A stretch of DNA of 64,000 nt from Oleidesulfovibrio sp047973035 (GTDB lineage Bacteria; Desulfobacterota; Desulfovibrionia; Desulfovibrionales; Desulfovibrionaceae). Positions 51,100 to 59,984 of the stretch are shown here, one piece after another. The DNA lies in contig NZ_JBKEBF010000037.1 in NCBI RefSeq assembly GCF_047973035.1, positions 186,001 to 250,000 on the forward strand, in the 5' to 3' direction. How positions within the stretch are numbered: position 1 is the first letter of the stretch; each line of letters opens with the position of its first letter. The notes under the pieces were generated by a model. That model did not search any database. It was given only the letters and a program-made list of their open reading frames with translations, and was not told the DNA's origin. Position numbers and translations under genes: made by a program.

Positions 51100-52779
51100 A
51101 TGCACCGTATACAGCGTTTTTCGCTGGCCATTATGCTGCTTGCCGTTGTGGCAATGCTGCCTGCCGTTGCCAGCGCCGCCGGACTGAAGACCTATGCCGT
51201 ACTGCCGTTTAAGATTAACGGCCCTGATCAGTACAAGTATCTTGAAAAAGCCGTACCGCAGATGCTTACCTCGCGGTTATACCTTAAAGAAAATTTTGAA
51301 TCCATCTCGCAGAGCAGCATTGCAGGAATAAGCTACCCTGCAGACGAAAATGCCGCTGCATCTGCTTTGTCAGCCCTCGGGGCGGACTACGTTGTCTGGG
51401 GTGATGTGACCGTTATGGGCACGGAATCCAGCCTTGACGTGCGCGTGCTGGATAAAGCCGGAAAAGTTTCTCCCCTGAATAAGCAAGTTCCGGTGATGCA
51501 GCTGATTCCCGCTTTGAAGGATGTTTCTGACGACATCAACCGTGATGTGTTCAAACGTGCCGACATGCAGGCCGCTCAGAGTACTGCCCCCGCAAAGCAG
51601 GTTGTTAACCAGATGAACCCCAACCTGACGCACAATCAGGTGGACGCCAACAAGCAGGTGTATCTGAACCCTCAGTTCCGCTATGCCGGTAACGAAGGTG
51701 AAGATTCCCGTATGCGCAGTCAGGCACTGCCTTTTGCTGCACGCGGCATGGTGGTGGGCAACCTTGACGGCAGCGGCAAAAACTCCGTTATGCTGCTGGA
51801 CGAGCACATCGTGCGCGCATACCGCTTTGACGGTAAAATGCTGGAGCCTGCCGGAGAGTACCAGCTGCCGCTTTCTATTACCTGTCTTAACATGAACATG
51901 CTGGACATGAACCGTGACGGTATCATGGAAATTGTGGTCAACGCCTACGACAGCGCGCAGGAACCCAAAAGCTTTATCCTTAACTGGAGTAACGATACGT
52001 TTTCTCTGGTGGCAGAAAAAATCCGCTACTACATGAACGTGGTCAAAATGCCGCCGGACTACATGCCCGTACTGGTAGGCCAGAATGTGGGCCGCCCCAA
52101 ACTGTTCCGCGGCCCTGTGCATGAAATGCTCAAGATGGGCGGTTCGCTGGAGTTCGGCCGTTCGCTCAGTCTGCCCGAAGGCACAAACGTGCTTAACTTC
52201 ACCTGGCTGCCCGGCAGCGACGGCGAAGGTCCCAAGCTGATCGTGCTTAATGACCGTGAGCATCTGGTTACTTACACCGACCGCGGTGGCCGTCTGGCAC
52301 AGACTCAGGAAACCTACTCCGGCTCCTCTGTGGGTATTCCCATTGATATGACCATGCCCGGACTTGGCGAAGATACAGTTCTTATTGATGAAATGTACTA
52401 CATTCCGCAGAACATGCGTGCGGTGAACCTTGACCGTGACGGCCGTTTTGAGCTGCTGGTAGTCCGTCCCATTTCTACCGCAGCGCAGTTCTTCGAGCGT
52501 TACCGCTTCTTCCCGCAGTCCGAGATTCATGCGCTGCACTGGGATGGTGTGGGCCTTTCCCTGCAATGGAAAACACGCCGCATCAAGGGCGCCATTGTCG
52601 GCTTTGATATTGCCGATGTAAACAACGACGGTATCAGAGACCTTGTTGTTGCCATTAATACACACCCCGGCGAGCTGGGCGTACGTTCGCGCAAAACACA
52701 GGTTCTTGCATATCCGCTTGACCTGAGCAGCGCAGATCCCAACACTGTTATCGACCGTACGTTCAACGAAGAACAGTAG
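51100..52779 (+). CDS. Exported FG-GAP/VCBS repeat protein
   Basis: 559 residues from ATG 51100 (AAGGAG upstream). Residues 1-26 form a Sec signal (cleavage after ASA). The first 175 residues resemble an outer-membrane assembly or curli-CsgG-like alpha/beta domain (TYAVLPFKINGPDQYKYLE; GADYVVWGDVTV), and from 215 the protein shows FG-GAP calcium loops: GNLDGSGKNSVMLL, LDMNRDGIMEIVV, LDRDGRFELLVV and DVNNDGIRDLVV. It is thus a periplasmic beta-propeller. The gene is alone; a terminator palindrome follows. Function unknown; a protein-protein scaffold in the envelope is likely. Confidence 0.8.
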   Translation: MHRIQRFSLAIMLLAVVAMLPAVASAAGLKTYAVLPFKINGPDQYKYLEKAVPQMLTSRLYLKENFESISQSSIAGISYPADENAAASALSALGADYVVWGDVTVMGTESSLDVRVLDKAGKVSPLNKQVPVMQLIPALKDVSDDINRDVFKRADMQAAQSTAPAKQVVNQMNPNLTHNQVDANKQVYLNPQFRYAGNEGEDSRMRSQALPFAARGMVVGNLDGSGKNSVMLLDEHIVRAYRFDGKMLEPAGEYQLPLSITCLNMNMLDMNRDGIMEIVVNAYDSAQEPKSFILNWSNDTFSLVAEKIRYYMNVVKMPPDYMPVLVGQNVGRPKLFRGPVHEMLKMGGSLEFGRSLSLPEGTNVLNFTWLPGSDGEGPKLIVLNDREHLVTYTDRGGRLAQTQETYSGSSVGIPIDMTMPGLGEDTVLIDEMYYIPQNMRAVNLDRDGRFELLVVRPISTAAQFFERYRFFPQSEIHALHWDGVGLSLQWKTRRIKGAIVGFDIADVNNDGIRDLVVAINTHPGELGVRSRKTQVLAYPLDLSSADPNTVIDRTFNEEQ

Positions 52780-52909
52780 TCGGGCAGACAACAGGCCGGT
52801 TTACCGCAAGGGATGCCGGCAGCGCAGAATAACGTCGCATCACGGTGCATCCAGCGTATGCTGAAGCCGTCAGGTTGACCGGATTTCTGCAAAATCAGTC
52901 GCAACTCAC

Positions 52910-52936
52910 GGCCCGGGCAATTGCCCGGGCCTTTTT
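52910..52936 (+). terminator. Terminator after the FG-GAP gene
   Basis: A perfect 22-base palindrome (GGCCCGGGC, loop AATT, GCCCGGGCC) at 52910-52931 followed by five T. Confidence 0.92.
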
Positions 52937-52954
52937 CATACCGATGGAGAGCAT

Positions 52955-54052
52955 ATGGCAACAGCGCCGCACGGGCAGGACTCAGGCGGGAAAAGGCAGG
53001 AAAAAGGCCATGCGGAAACAGGTTCAGGAGTACAGCACCTGACTGTTTCTCAGGCTGAGGCCGGGCAAAAGCTCCTGCAATTTCTGCAGCGCAGGCTTGG
53101 CAAGGAAGTTCCTCAGGGCTTTCTGATGCGTATCATTCGCAAGGGGGAAGTCCGTCTAAATAAAGGCCGTATGAAGCCGTATGACAGAGTGGCAGAGGGC
53201 GATATTGTCCGTGTCCCCCCCGTGCGGGATGTAAAACCGTCGCAGGTTGCTTCTGAACCCGTCGGGGCATCACTGTGTACCTCCTCTGCCTGCGGGATGG
53301 TTGTTGCGCGGTCAGAAGGGCTGCTGGTGCTTAACAAGCCTGCCGGGCTGCCTGTCCAGCCAGGTACCGGCCACAAAGATTGTATCACTGCCCGCCTGAA
53401 TCACTGTTTTGCCAATGCGGACTTTACGCCCGCACCTGCTCACAGGCTTGATAAGAATACCTCCGGCCTGTTGCTGGTGGGTACAACCTATGCCCGTTTG
53501 CGGCAGTTGCAGGACCTTTTTCGCGATGGACACGCCATAAGCAAGGAATATTGCGCATGGGTAGAAGGCGACTGGCCCTATGACGATACGCAACACCTGC
53601 ATGACGAACTGGTAAAGGATGCCTCAGCCGGTGAAGCCGGTCAGGAAAAGGTGCGTGCGCTAACTGCAGACGACGGCACGTTGTACGGGCAGAAAACAAA
53701 AAAGGCAGAAAGCAGAAGCAGTTCCGCAACAGGAGGCTCTGATACGGGGCAGCCTGCCAAAGTTCGCGATGCACACTGTGCTGTAACGCCGCTGTTGCGG
53801 CGGGATGGCTATACGCTGATGCATATTGCGCTGTTCACCGGACGTACTCATCAGATACGGGTGCAATTGTCCTCTCGCGGGTACCCCGTTGTGGGGGATG
53901 GTAAATATGGCGGTGCCCCGTGCTCAGAGGGGATGCTGCTGCATGCGTTCCGCATTACTCTGCCGGAGGATTCTTTCGCAGGGGAATCATTCAGCTGCCT
54001 GCCGGCATGGAAAGGACGCTGGGCTGTAGAAGAGCGGGATTTGCCCGAATAG
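52955..54052 (+). CDS. RluC/RluD-family 23S rRNA pseudouridine synthase
   Basis: 365 residues, ATG 52955 after GGAGAG. An N-terminal S4 domain covers about 35-95 (GQKLLQFLQRRLGKEVPQGFL). The catalytic aspartate is in HRLDKNTSGLLL near 165, with the preceding VLNKPAGLPVQPGT and the following TGRTHQIRVQL and GDGKYGG motifs. Between residues 215 and 275 there is a low-complexity insertion rich in Lys, Ser and Ala. It isomerises uridines in rRNA. It follows the FG-GAP terminator, so it is independent. Confidence 0.92.
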   Translation: MATAPHGQDSGGKRQEKGHAETGSGVQHLTVSQAEAGQKLLQFLQRRLGKEVPQGFLMRIIRKGEVRLNKGRMKPYDRVAEGDIVRVPPVRDVKPSQVASEPVGASLCTSSACGMVVARSEGLLVLNKPAGLPVQPGTGHKDCITARLNHCFANADFTPAPAHRLDKNTSGLLLVGTTYARLRQLQDLFRDGHAISKEYCAWVEGDWPYDDTQHLHDELVKDASAGEAGQEKVRALTADDGTLYGQKTKKAESRSSSATGGSDTGQPAKVRDAHCAVTPLLRRDGYTLMHIALFTGRTHQIRVQLSSRGYPVVGDGKYGGAPCSEGMLLHAFRITLPEDSFAGESFSCLPAWKGRWAVEERDLPE

Positions 54053-54554
54053 CGCATAAAGTCTGTGCGTAAGGTCTGTTATGATCTGCCAGTTGGCTTT
54101 CGGGGCACAGCAGGTCATCAATCGGGCCAAGCCGGAGTCACGGTTCACATTCTGCCGCGCACTCATGGCGCTGATGCATCAATGCTGAAAAGGTTGTTGT
54201 ATCTGCTTGAGGCACACAGAACTCCTGTTTTTTGTGAACTATCTATCCTCTTTTGTTGTGTTTGCTCCGGCGACATGAAGGGCGCGGGGATGATGTAACG
54301 GTAGCTTTTGCAGCACCTACTGTTTGCAAAAATTTTCAGGGCAGGCTGCTACAAATAATTTTTTGTAACGACCTGCCTTTTTAATTTTCCGGCAGTGTAC
54401 AGATTGCCGTCTGGTTAGCAAGGACTCATTGCGGTGGTGTGCAGCCTCCACTCGTCGGATTAGGTGCCCGTGGGGCTGCGGATTTGAAGTAAAAAAGAAA
54501 ACGCGGAGCATTCGGTGTTGCTCCGCGTTTTTGTGTATTTTTTGCTGAAACAAG
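54053..54554. other. Intergenic stretch between the pseudouridine synthase and the HTH-PBP regulator
   Basis: About 500 bases without gene features; it ends in a terminator at 54499-54535 serving the minus-strand regulator, and possibly the plus strand. No other structure seen. Confidence 0.5.
54499..54535. terminator. Terminator of the HTH-PBP regulator gene
   Basis: A 12-bp stem (54499-54510 with 54519-54530), loop TTCGGTGT. Read on the minus strand it is followed by a T-rich run, and on the plus strand by TTTTT. Confidence 0.85.
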
Positions 54555-55475
54555 CTACGAGCGGATATCATCGCCCGGAAAGACAACTCTGCCGGCTTTG
54601 CTTGTATCGTAACCTTGCAGGTTTGTTACCAGCCGGGCAAATTCCGGTGTGGTGAAAAGTCCCATAAACAGCTGGATAGGCCGCTCAAAGAATGTTGCAC
54701 GTGGGATGAGCAGGTCAAACCGCTCCCAGCCCAGTGAGATAAAATCAAGCCCCAGCAAACCGGCAACGGCGCGGATGGCGGGTGCTGCATCGGCCCTGCC
54801 GGAAAGCACTTCCAGCCCCACGTCCATATGGCGCGAAAATTCGTTGTCATACCCCTTAAGCCGCGCCGGATCGATACCTGCCTTGGCCAGTTCAGAGTCA
54901 AACAGCAAGCGTGTACCGGTGCCCAGCGGCCTGTTGGCTACGGTCAGGCCCGAACGCGCAATATCTTCTACTTTGCTGATTCCGGCGGGGTTTCCTTTGG
55001 GTACCAGCAGGCCCTGCTCGCGCAGGCAAAAATTGACAACAGCGGGACGTTCTTCCAGTTCGCGCTCTGCATGGGCAAAGTTGTAATCCGAGCTTTCCTC
55101 CTGCTTCAGATGGCTGGTTGCCATATGACAAACGCCTCTACGCAGGGCTTTAATGCCGCCCATGCTGCCCATATTGGCAAACGCCGCAATGTAGTCCGGC
55201 TGTGAATCCATGAAAAGCTTTAGCGTACGCTCAAAAAGAATGTCGTTACTGCCTGCTATCAACAGCAAGCCGTCAGCCTGCGGAGCGGCATCGCCTTTGC
55301 GCGGAAAGTTGATGGTGGAGTTTTCAACCCACTGTTCCACAAGGTGGGCCGGAAACAGCCATTTGCCAGTCACTTTTGTGGCAGGTAGCCCTTTGTCGGA
55401 AATAAGGGCGTAGACCATTTTCTCATTCACACCTAAAAACTGTGCGACCTCGCGGGTGGAAAGCAGATTTTTCAT
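54555..55475 (-). CDS. Excisionase-type HTH regulator with periplasmic-binding-like domain
   Basis: 306 residues from ATG 55475 (AGGAC upstream). Residues 1-55 form a MerR/excisionase helix-turn-helix (LLSTREVAQFLGVNEKMVYALI; GKWLFPAHLVEQWV). From 65 a periplasmic-binding-protein-like domain (PBP_like, PF12727 type) follows: LLIAGSNDILFE, MGGIKALRRGVC, LLVPKGNPAGI, GTGTRLLFD and RADAAPAIRAVA. This plan is found in anaerobes near molybdate or tungstate genes and likely binds an oxyanion or small acid as effector. No target operon is adjacent. A 24-base palindrome at 55576-55599 lies upstream. Confidence 0.8.
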   Translation of the reverse strand: MKNLLSTREVAQFLGVNEKMVYALISDKGLPATKVTGKWLFPAHLVEQWVENSTINFPRKGDAAPQADGLLLIAGSNDILFERTLKLFMDSQPDYIAAFANMGSMGGIKALRRGVCHMATSHLKQEESSDYNFAHAERELEERPAVVNFCLREQGLLVPKGNPAGISKVEDIARSGLTVANRPLGTGTRLLFDSELAKAGIDPARLKGYDNEFSRHMDVGLEVLSGRADAAPAIRAVAGLLGLDFISLGWERFDLLIPRATFFERPIQLFMGLFTTPEFARLVTNLQGYDTSKAGRVVFPGDDIRS

Positions 55476-56093
55476 TCGTCGTCCTGTGGTTGAGTCTGGA
55501 ACGAAGCAAAAAATACTGCATTCCGGTGCTGTGGGCAACCGGCACGGCAATATGGAACTGTGACGCAGCAACTATGCTATGCCCATGGTTGGGTATAGCT
55601 TGATTTTATTACGTGAATACAGCCGGATGGAATTTTAAAAGAGCACTCCTCGGTACTGGGGGCCGCTGCAGTCTGCGTTCTTTTTCCCGCTATGGTGGTT
55701 TGGTGCAACCCCGATTACCTGCAGGAGACAGGAGACAGGTATCAGGGAGCATGTGTCGGGGGTACGTGGCAGGGGCAGATGCCTGGGGCAGTAGGAAGCA
55801 ACGCCATTATAGTTGTTTACAGGCGGACGGGCACGGTAAAGAGCTGTGCCGGCAACAGCATGCCGCGGGGTAAAATTTCCGCTGCAAGCTGCCACGGGTC
55901 TGGATGATCTATATTCTTGGATTGGCTGTGGACTTCTGTTATGGATATTGCTTGCATGTGGTGCAACTTTACGGTAATGGGCGTATCCCTTGCGACCTTT
56001 GCGGGAAGTTTCCGCCACATCCGGTCGCAATCACATGGCAGGCGTTGCGCCTGCTGCATACGCGCAAGGCTCTGCCTTGCACCGGACTGAAAA
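55476..56093. other. Intergenic region between the HTH-PBP regulator and der
   Basis: About 620 bases without a supported gene. It contains a palindrome at 55576-55599 (listed separately), a doubled GGAGACA near 55728-55741, and otherwise nothing I recognise. The der start has only a weak ribosome site. Confidence 0.45.
55576..55599. promoter_or_regulatory. Palindrome upstream of the HTH-PBP regulator
   Basis: GCTATGCCCA (55576-55585) pairs with TGGGTATAGC (55590-55599), one G-T mismatch, 4-base spacer. It lies 101 bases from the regulator start and is a candidate autoregulatory site. Confidence 0.45.
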
Positions 56094-57455
56094 ATGTTAC
56101 CCAAGATAGCTCTTATCGGTCGCCCTAACGTGGGCAAATCCACCCTTTTCAACAGGCTGATCCGCAGCAACCGGGCCATCACACACGACCGCCCGGGTGT
56201 TACACGTGACCGCATGGAAGGTTACGTGAAAGTGGAAGACCGTAAGTTCATTATTATTGATACCGGCGGTATTACGCTGGATGAACACGCCGCTGTAACC
56301 GAAGGCCCCGATGAACTGCGTGGCTTCGAAGCAGAAATTTTGCGCCAGACAGAAGACGCGAGACGCGATTCCCTGGCGTTGTGCCTTGTGGTGGATGGCC
56401 GTGAAGGCCTGACCCCCTTTGATGAAAGCCTCGCAGATTACGTCCGTAAATCCGGCAAGCCCGTGCTGCTGGCTGTGAACAAAGTTGACGGCGAAGAAAA
56501 TGCCGACCTCTATATGGCGGAATTCCACGCTCTGGGCTTTCCCATTATTCCGCTTTCCGGTGCGCATGGGTTTAATATCCGCGCGTTCAGCGAGGAGCTT
56601 TTTGACCTGTTGCCTCCCGAAGAAGAAGCCGTGGAGGAAGAGGAAGAAAAGCCGCTTAAAATCGCTATGCTGGGCAGGCCGAACGCCGGTAAATCATCAC
56701 TGGTCAACGTCCTTACCGGCAGCCAGCGTATGATTGTATCCGACGTTGCTGGTACCACCCGCGACAGCGTCGATATTACCGTGGAAATCAAAGGCGAGCG
56801 TTATGTCTTTGTAGACACCGCCGGTGTGCGCCGCCGCGCCAAGATTCAGGACCCTGTTGAACGCTACAGCGTAAACTCGTCGCTGAAATCTACCACCAAA
56901 GCCAATGTGACTATGGTGGTGCTGGACGCGATGGAAGGTTTGACGCAGCAGGATAAGCGCCTCATTGACCTGCTGGACGAGCGCAAGACGCCGTTTATGC
57001 TGGTTATCAACAAGATTGACCTTGTTCCGCGTGAAAGCCTGACTGCGCTTAAGCGTGTGTACAACGATGCGCTGACTTTTTGTAAGCACGTGCCCATCTT
57101 GTACATTTCTGCCATGCAGAAGCGTGGTATAGACAAGCTGCTGCCCATCGCGCGCCGCATTCATAAAGAATGCTACGTGCGTGTGGGAACGGGCCTGCTG
57201 AACCGCACTATGACCGATGCCATCACGCGTCATCAGCCGCCTGTGGTAAAGCGTGTGCGTCCCAAGTTCTTTTATCTGACGCAGGCGGAAACCAACCCGC
57301 CGACCTTTGTTTTCTTTGTGAACGACCATGAGCGCATTAAAGAGTCGTACGCGCGGTATCTTGAAAAATACCTGCGTAAGACCTTTGAAATTGAACACGC
57401 GCCCATGCGTGTGCGGTTCCGTTCCAGCCATAAAAAGAACCGCGATAAGAAATAG
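56094..57455 (+). CDS. der: Ribosome biogenesis GTPase Der (EngA)
   Basis: 453 residues with two complete G domains: GRPNVGKST near 8, DTGG near 55 and NKVD near 126 in the first; GRPNAGKSS near 196, DTAG near 243 and NKID near 309 in the second; a C-terminal KH-like domain follows (MRVRFRSSHKKN at the end). Acidic residues 178-190 separate the G domains. Der is essential for 50S subunit assembly. The ribosome site is poor, but the start matches the family. It is followed by a terminator. Confidence 0.96.
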   Translation: MLPKIALIGRPNVGKSTLFNRLIRSNRAITHDRPGVTRDRMEGYVKVEDRKFIIIDTGGITLDEHAAVTEGPDELRGFEAEILRQTEDARRDSLALCLVVDGREGLTPFDESLADYVRKSGKPVLLAVNKVDGEENADLYMAEFHALGFPIIPLSGAHGFNIRAFSEELFDLLPPEEEAVEEEEEKPLKIAMLGRPNAGKSSLVNVLTGSQRMIVSDVAGTTRDSVDITVEIKGERYVFVDTAGVRRRAKIQDPVERYSVNSSLKSTTKANVTMVVLDAMEGLTQQDKRLIDLLDERKTPFMLVINKIDLVPRESLTALKRVYNDALTFCKHVPILYISAMQKRGIDKLLPIARRIHKECYVRVGTGLLNRTMTDAITRHQPPVVKRVRPKFFYLTQAETNPPTFVFFVNDHERIKESYARYLEKYLRKTFEIEHAPMRVRFRSSHKKNRDKK

Positions 57456-57471
57456 CATCCACTGCATGCAT

Positions 57472-57506
57472 AAAGCCGGAACTCAGGAGTTCCGGCTTTT
57501 TTTGTA
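57472..57506 (+). terminator. Terminator after der
   Basis: AAAGCCGGAACT (57472-57483) pairs with AGTTCCGGCTTT (57488-57499), followed by a T run. Confidence 0.92.
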
Positions 57507-57815
57507 TTGTCTGTCCTGAAATGTCAGGGAGAGATGTTCCTGCTTACGGTGAGAGTATAAGGCGATGCAACGGCAGGCATCACGGGACGTTTTCTGCTAT
57601 CACGAGGCTGCCCCGCTCTGAACGGGACAGGCGCATAGCCTGTTGACGGAACTCTGACGCGTACCATGCAGAAAATACGTAGCGAGTCTGTGCAAGGGGA
57701 GAATTTATCTTTGCGGAGTTTATACGTCGCGGTTGCTCTATACCGGCGCGCTGCCCGCAATAAAAAAAGCCGCCCCGATACGGAGCGGCTTTGTAACTTG
57801 TTTGAACACCTTCTG
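57507..57815. other. Intergenic stretch between der and the TRAP binding protein
   Basis: About 310 bases. Nothing recognised except the terminator at 57762-57793 belonging to the minus-strand gene. Confidence 0.5.
57762..57793 (-). terminator. Terminator of the TRAP binding protein gene
   Basis: AAAGCCGCCCC (57766-57776) with GGAGCGGCTTT (57782-57793), one mismatch, loop GATAC; A run at 57762-57768 becomes a T run on the minus strand. Confidence 0.85.
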
Positions 57816-58898
57816 TTACAGCATGCGTGAGTAATATTGGCCGTCTGTGACTTTTGCCCATGCCAGCCAGTCGGCCATAAAGGCCTTGTAGTTATCGTGG
57901 ATTTTGCGTGCCATGGGGTCTTTATCGGCTTCCTGTTCCAGAACCTCGGCAGAGATGCTGCGGAATGTATCCAGTACTTCCTGCGGGAATTCGACAACTT
58001 CTATGCCGCCTTCCTTTTTCAGCTCGGCAAGAGCGCGGGCGTTCATGATGTCGAATTCACCCAGCATAGTGGCGGTCATTTTAGCTGCTGCACCGTCGAT
58101 GACGCCTTTGAGGTCTGCGGGCAGCTGGTCGTAGTAGGCCTTGTTGAAGACCACTTCGGTGTAGCCTGTGGGCTCCTGCCAGCCGGGGATATAGTAGTAC
58201 TTTGCCACGCGGTTAAGGCCCATGCGCTTGTCCAGAACAGGGCCGACCCAGTCTGTGCCGTCAATGACGCCACGCTCAAGCGATGTGTATACTTCGCTGC
58301 CGGGCAGCAGCACGATAGAGGCTCCCGCTTTGTCGTATACTTTGCCTGCCAGACCGGGGAAGCGTAGCTTAAGCCCCTTAAGGTCTTCAATACTATTAAT
58401 CTTTTTATTGAACCAGCCGCCCATCTGGAAGCTGGTGGCACCCAGCGGGCGGGGCATCAGGTTGAACTTTGCATACAGTTCTTCCCACAGCTTAAGCCCG
58501 TCGCCACTGTTGAACCACGCATTGTAGCCTGTGGAGTTCATGCCGAATGGTACAGACGTAAACCATTGCGTACCGGGGTGCTTGCCCGCCCAGTAGTAAG
58601 ATGCGCTGTGGTAGCACTGCACCATGCCCTGCGAGACAGCATCAAAAACGCCCAGCGGGGGAACCAGCTCGCCACCGGCGAAAACTTCGATGGTCAGATC
58701 GCCGTCGCTCATTTCTGATACCAGCTTGGCAAAACGTTCTGCGCCGGTTTGCAGAATGGGCATACCGGGAGGCCACGAGGTGATCATCTTCCATTGAAAC
58801 TTCTGACCAGCCAGCACGGCGGGGGCAGATACCGCATTAACAGCCACTCCGGCTGCCATGCCTGCACCCGCAGTCTTCAAAAAATCTCTGCGCTTCAT
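57816..58898 (-). CDS. TRAP transporter solute-binding protein (DctP/TakP-like)
   Basis: 360 residues with a twin-arginine signal (MKRRDFLKTAGAG, cut after LAG near 31). DctP-family features: WPPGMPILQTGAERFAKLV near 42, DLKGLKLRFPGLAGKVYDKAG near 174 with the conserved carboxylate-binding arginine, and GVIDGTDWVGP near 220. The preference for TakP-like alpha-keto acid ligands is suggested by Tat signal and sequence length. It binds a carboxylate in the periplasm for sodium-driven uptake. No dctQ or dctM membrane gene is near, so the partner transporter is elsewhere or lost. GGGAGAA precedes the start. Confidence 0.9.
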   Translation of the reverse strand: MKRRDFLKTAGAGMAAGVAVNAVSAPAVLAGQKFQWKMITSWPPGMPILQTGAERFAKLVSEMSDGDLTIEVFAGGELVPPLGVFDAVSQGMVQCYHSASYYWAGKHPGTQWFTSVPFGMNSTGYNAWFNSGDGLKLWEELYAKFNLMPRPLGATSFQMGGWFNKKINSIEDLKGLKLRFPGLAGKVYDKAGASIVLLPGSEVYTSLERGVIDGTDWVGPVLDKRMGLNRVAKYYYIPGWQEPTGYTEVVFNKAYYDQLPADLKGVIDGAAAKMTATMLGEFDIMNARALAELKKEGGIEVVEFPQEVLDTFRSISAEVLEQEADKDPMARKIHDNYKAFMADWLAWAKVTDGQYYSRML

Positions 58899-59015
58899 AT
58901 GTTCTCCCTATATTGCCACCACATTGAAGTGGTGTGATTTCACAGTAAAAACAAGCGTTACAGTAAATTTGCAAAAATGGGAATAACGGTACGCTGGAAA
59001 GAAAGTGACCAATGC

Positions 59016-59045
59016 AAAAAATCCCGCCATGCAAACATGGCGGGA
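59016..59045 (-). terminator. Terminator of the abl operon
   Basis: TCCCGCCATG (59022-59031) pairs with CATGGCGGGA (59036-59045), with A run at 59016-59021, that is T6 on the minus strand. Confidence 0.92.
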
Positions 59046-59067
59046 GGGTAGTTGTGCAGGAAGAAGG

Positions 59068-59979
59068 CTAGGCAAGCGACTTATGCCATACGTTCATGCT
59101 TTCAATCTTGCCAGAGATATTGGTGTTGTTAACCAGCGTTCCGGCAAAATCAAAGCCGGAGCGGGCAAACGTTGCGTTCATGCCTATGGATACGGCGCGG
59201 GCAATGGTGAAGGCGGTTTGAAAGCCGGATTGCAGAAGGCATTGCTCCATGTGGTGCAGCAGATGACGCGCAAGGCGTTTGCCTCTGTGCTTAGGTAAGG
59301 TGGCAAAGTCTGTCATTTCGGCGTTGGCATGAGCGGCATCCATTTCTGCTGAAGCCAGAGCAACTATACGCCCTTTTTGCATCGCCCCGAAAAATCGAAC
59401 GTTATCCTTCATGCAGTCGCATAAATACTCAGAGTCATTGATGGGAAACGGGTAGCTGGGAAAAACGGTGTCGTACAGCTTTGCCATTTCTTCTGTGTGC
59501 TTGGGCTGCATTTCGTGCAGTGTGTATCCGCCAGTCAATGCCGGCGGCTTCTGGTAGCCTTTGGCTTTAGCTATCTGCAACGCCTGATGTATTTTTTTGG
59601 GTGTATCAGGCTGCTGGCGCCATAAGCGTAGAAAACGGCTCATGAAACAGATGTCTTTTTTGCCGTTTTGCATACGCGGAACGCAGGCCTCTTTTGTAAA
59701 GCCATGTTGCGTAAACAGCGGAATGACGTCCTGCGGTACTTTGGCAAACAGCTTGGAATAGCCGTTTGCCTCTGCAAGTTCGTATACGGCTTTCATCAGG
59801 CGCTGTGCGTCTGCAGGGTCCACCTTCATCAGATACACTCTGTCGTTAAGGGGGCCGTGCTGGAGGACAGACCTGCCTATCTGCTCGATGCTGTCCGGTT
59901 GCAGAGTGTCCGGTTGTACAGTGGTGGTAACCAGCTCCGGAGAAGGTTCTGCCACGAATTCTGTCAGTGTGCTCTGCAT
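59068..59979 (-). CDS. ablB: Beta-lysine N6-acetyltransferase
   Basis: 303 residues; an unusual N-terminal domain (residues 1-120, with LNDRVYLMKV and KLFAKVPQDVIPLF) precedes a GNAT domain at about 150-290, with LPKHRGKRLARHLLHHME near 240 as the acetyl-CoA loop. AblB acetylates beta-lysine made by AblA to N-epsilon-acetyl-beta-lysine, an osmolyte of salt-adapted anaerobes. It lies five bases after ablA on the minus strand, and this pairing identifies it. Confidence 0.9.
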   Translation of the reverse strand: MQSTLTEFVAEPSPELVTTTVQPDTLQPDSIEQIGRSVLQHGPLNDRVYLMKVDPADAQRLMKAVYELAEANGYSKLFAKVPQDVIPLFTQHGFTKEACVPRMQNGKKDICFMSRFLRLWRQQPDTPKKIHQALQIAKAKGYQKPPALTGGYTLHEMQPKHTEEMAKLYDTVFPSYPFPINDSEYLCDCMKDNVRFFGAMQKGRIVALASAEMDAAHANAEMTDFATLPKHRGKRLARHLLHHMEQCLLQSGFQTAFTIARAVSIGMNATFARSGFDFAGTLVNNTNISGKIESMNVWHKSLA

Positions 59980-59984
59980 AAAAG

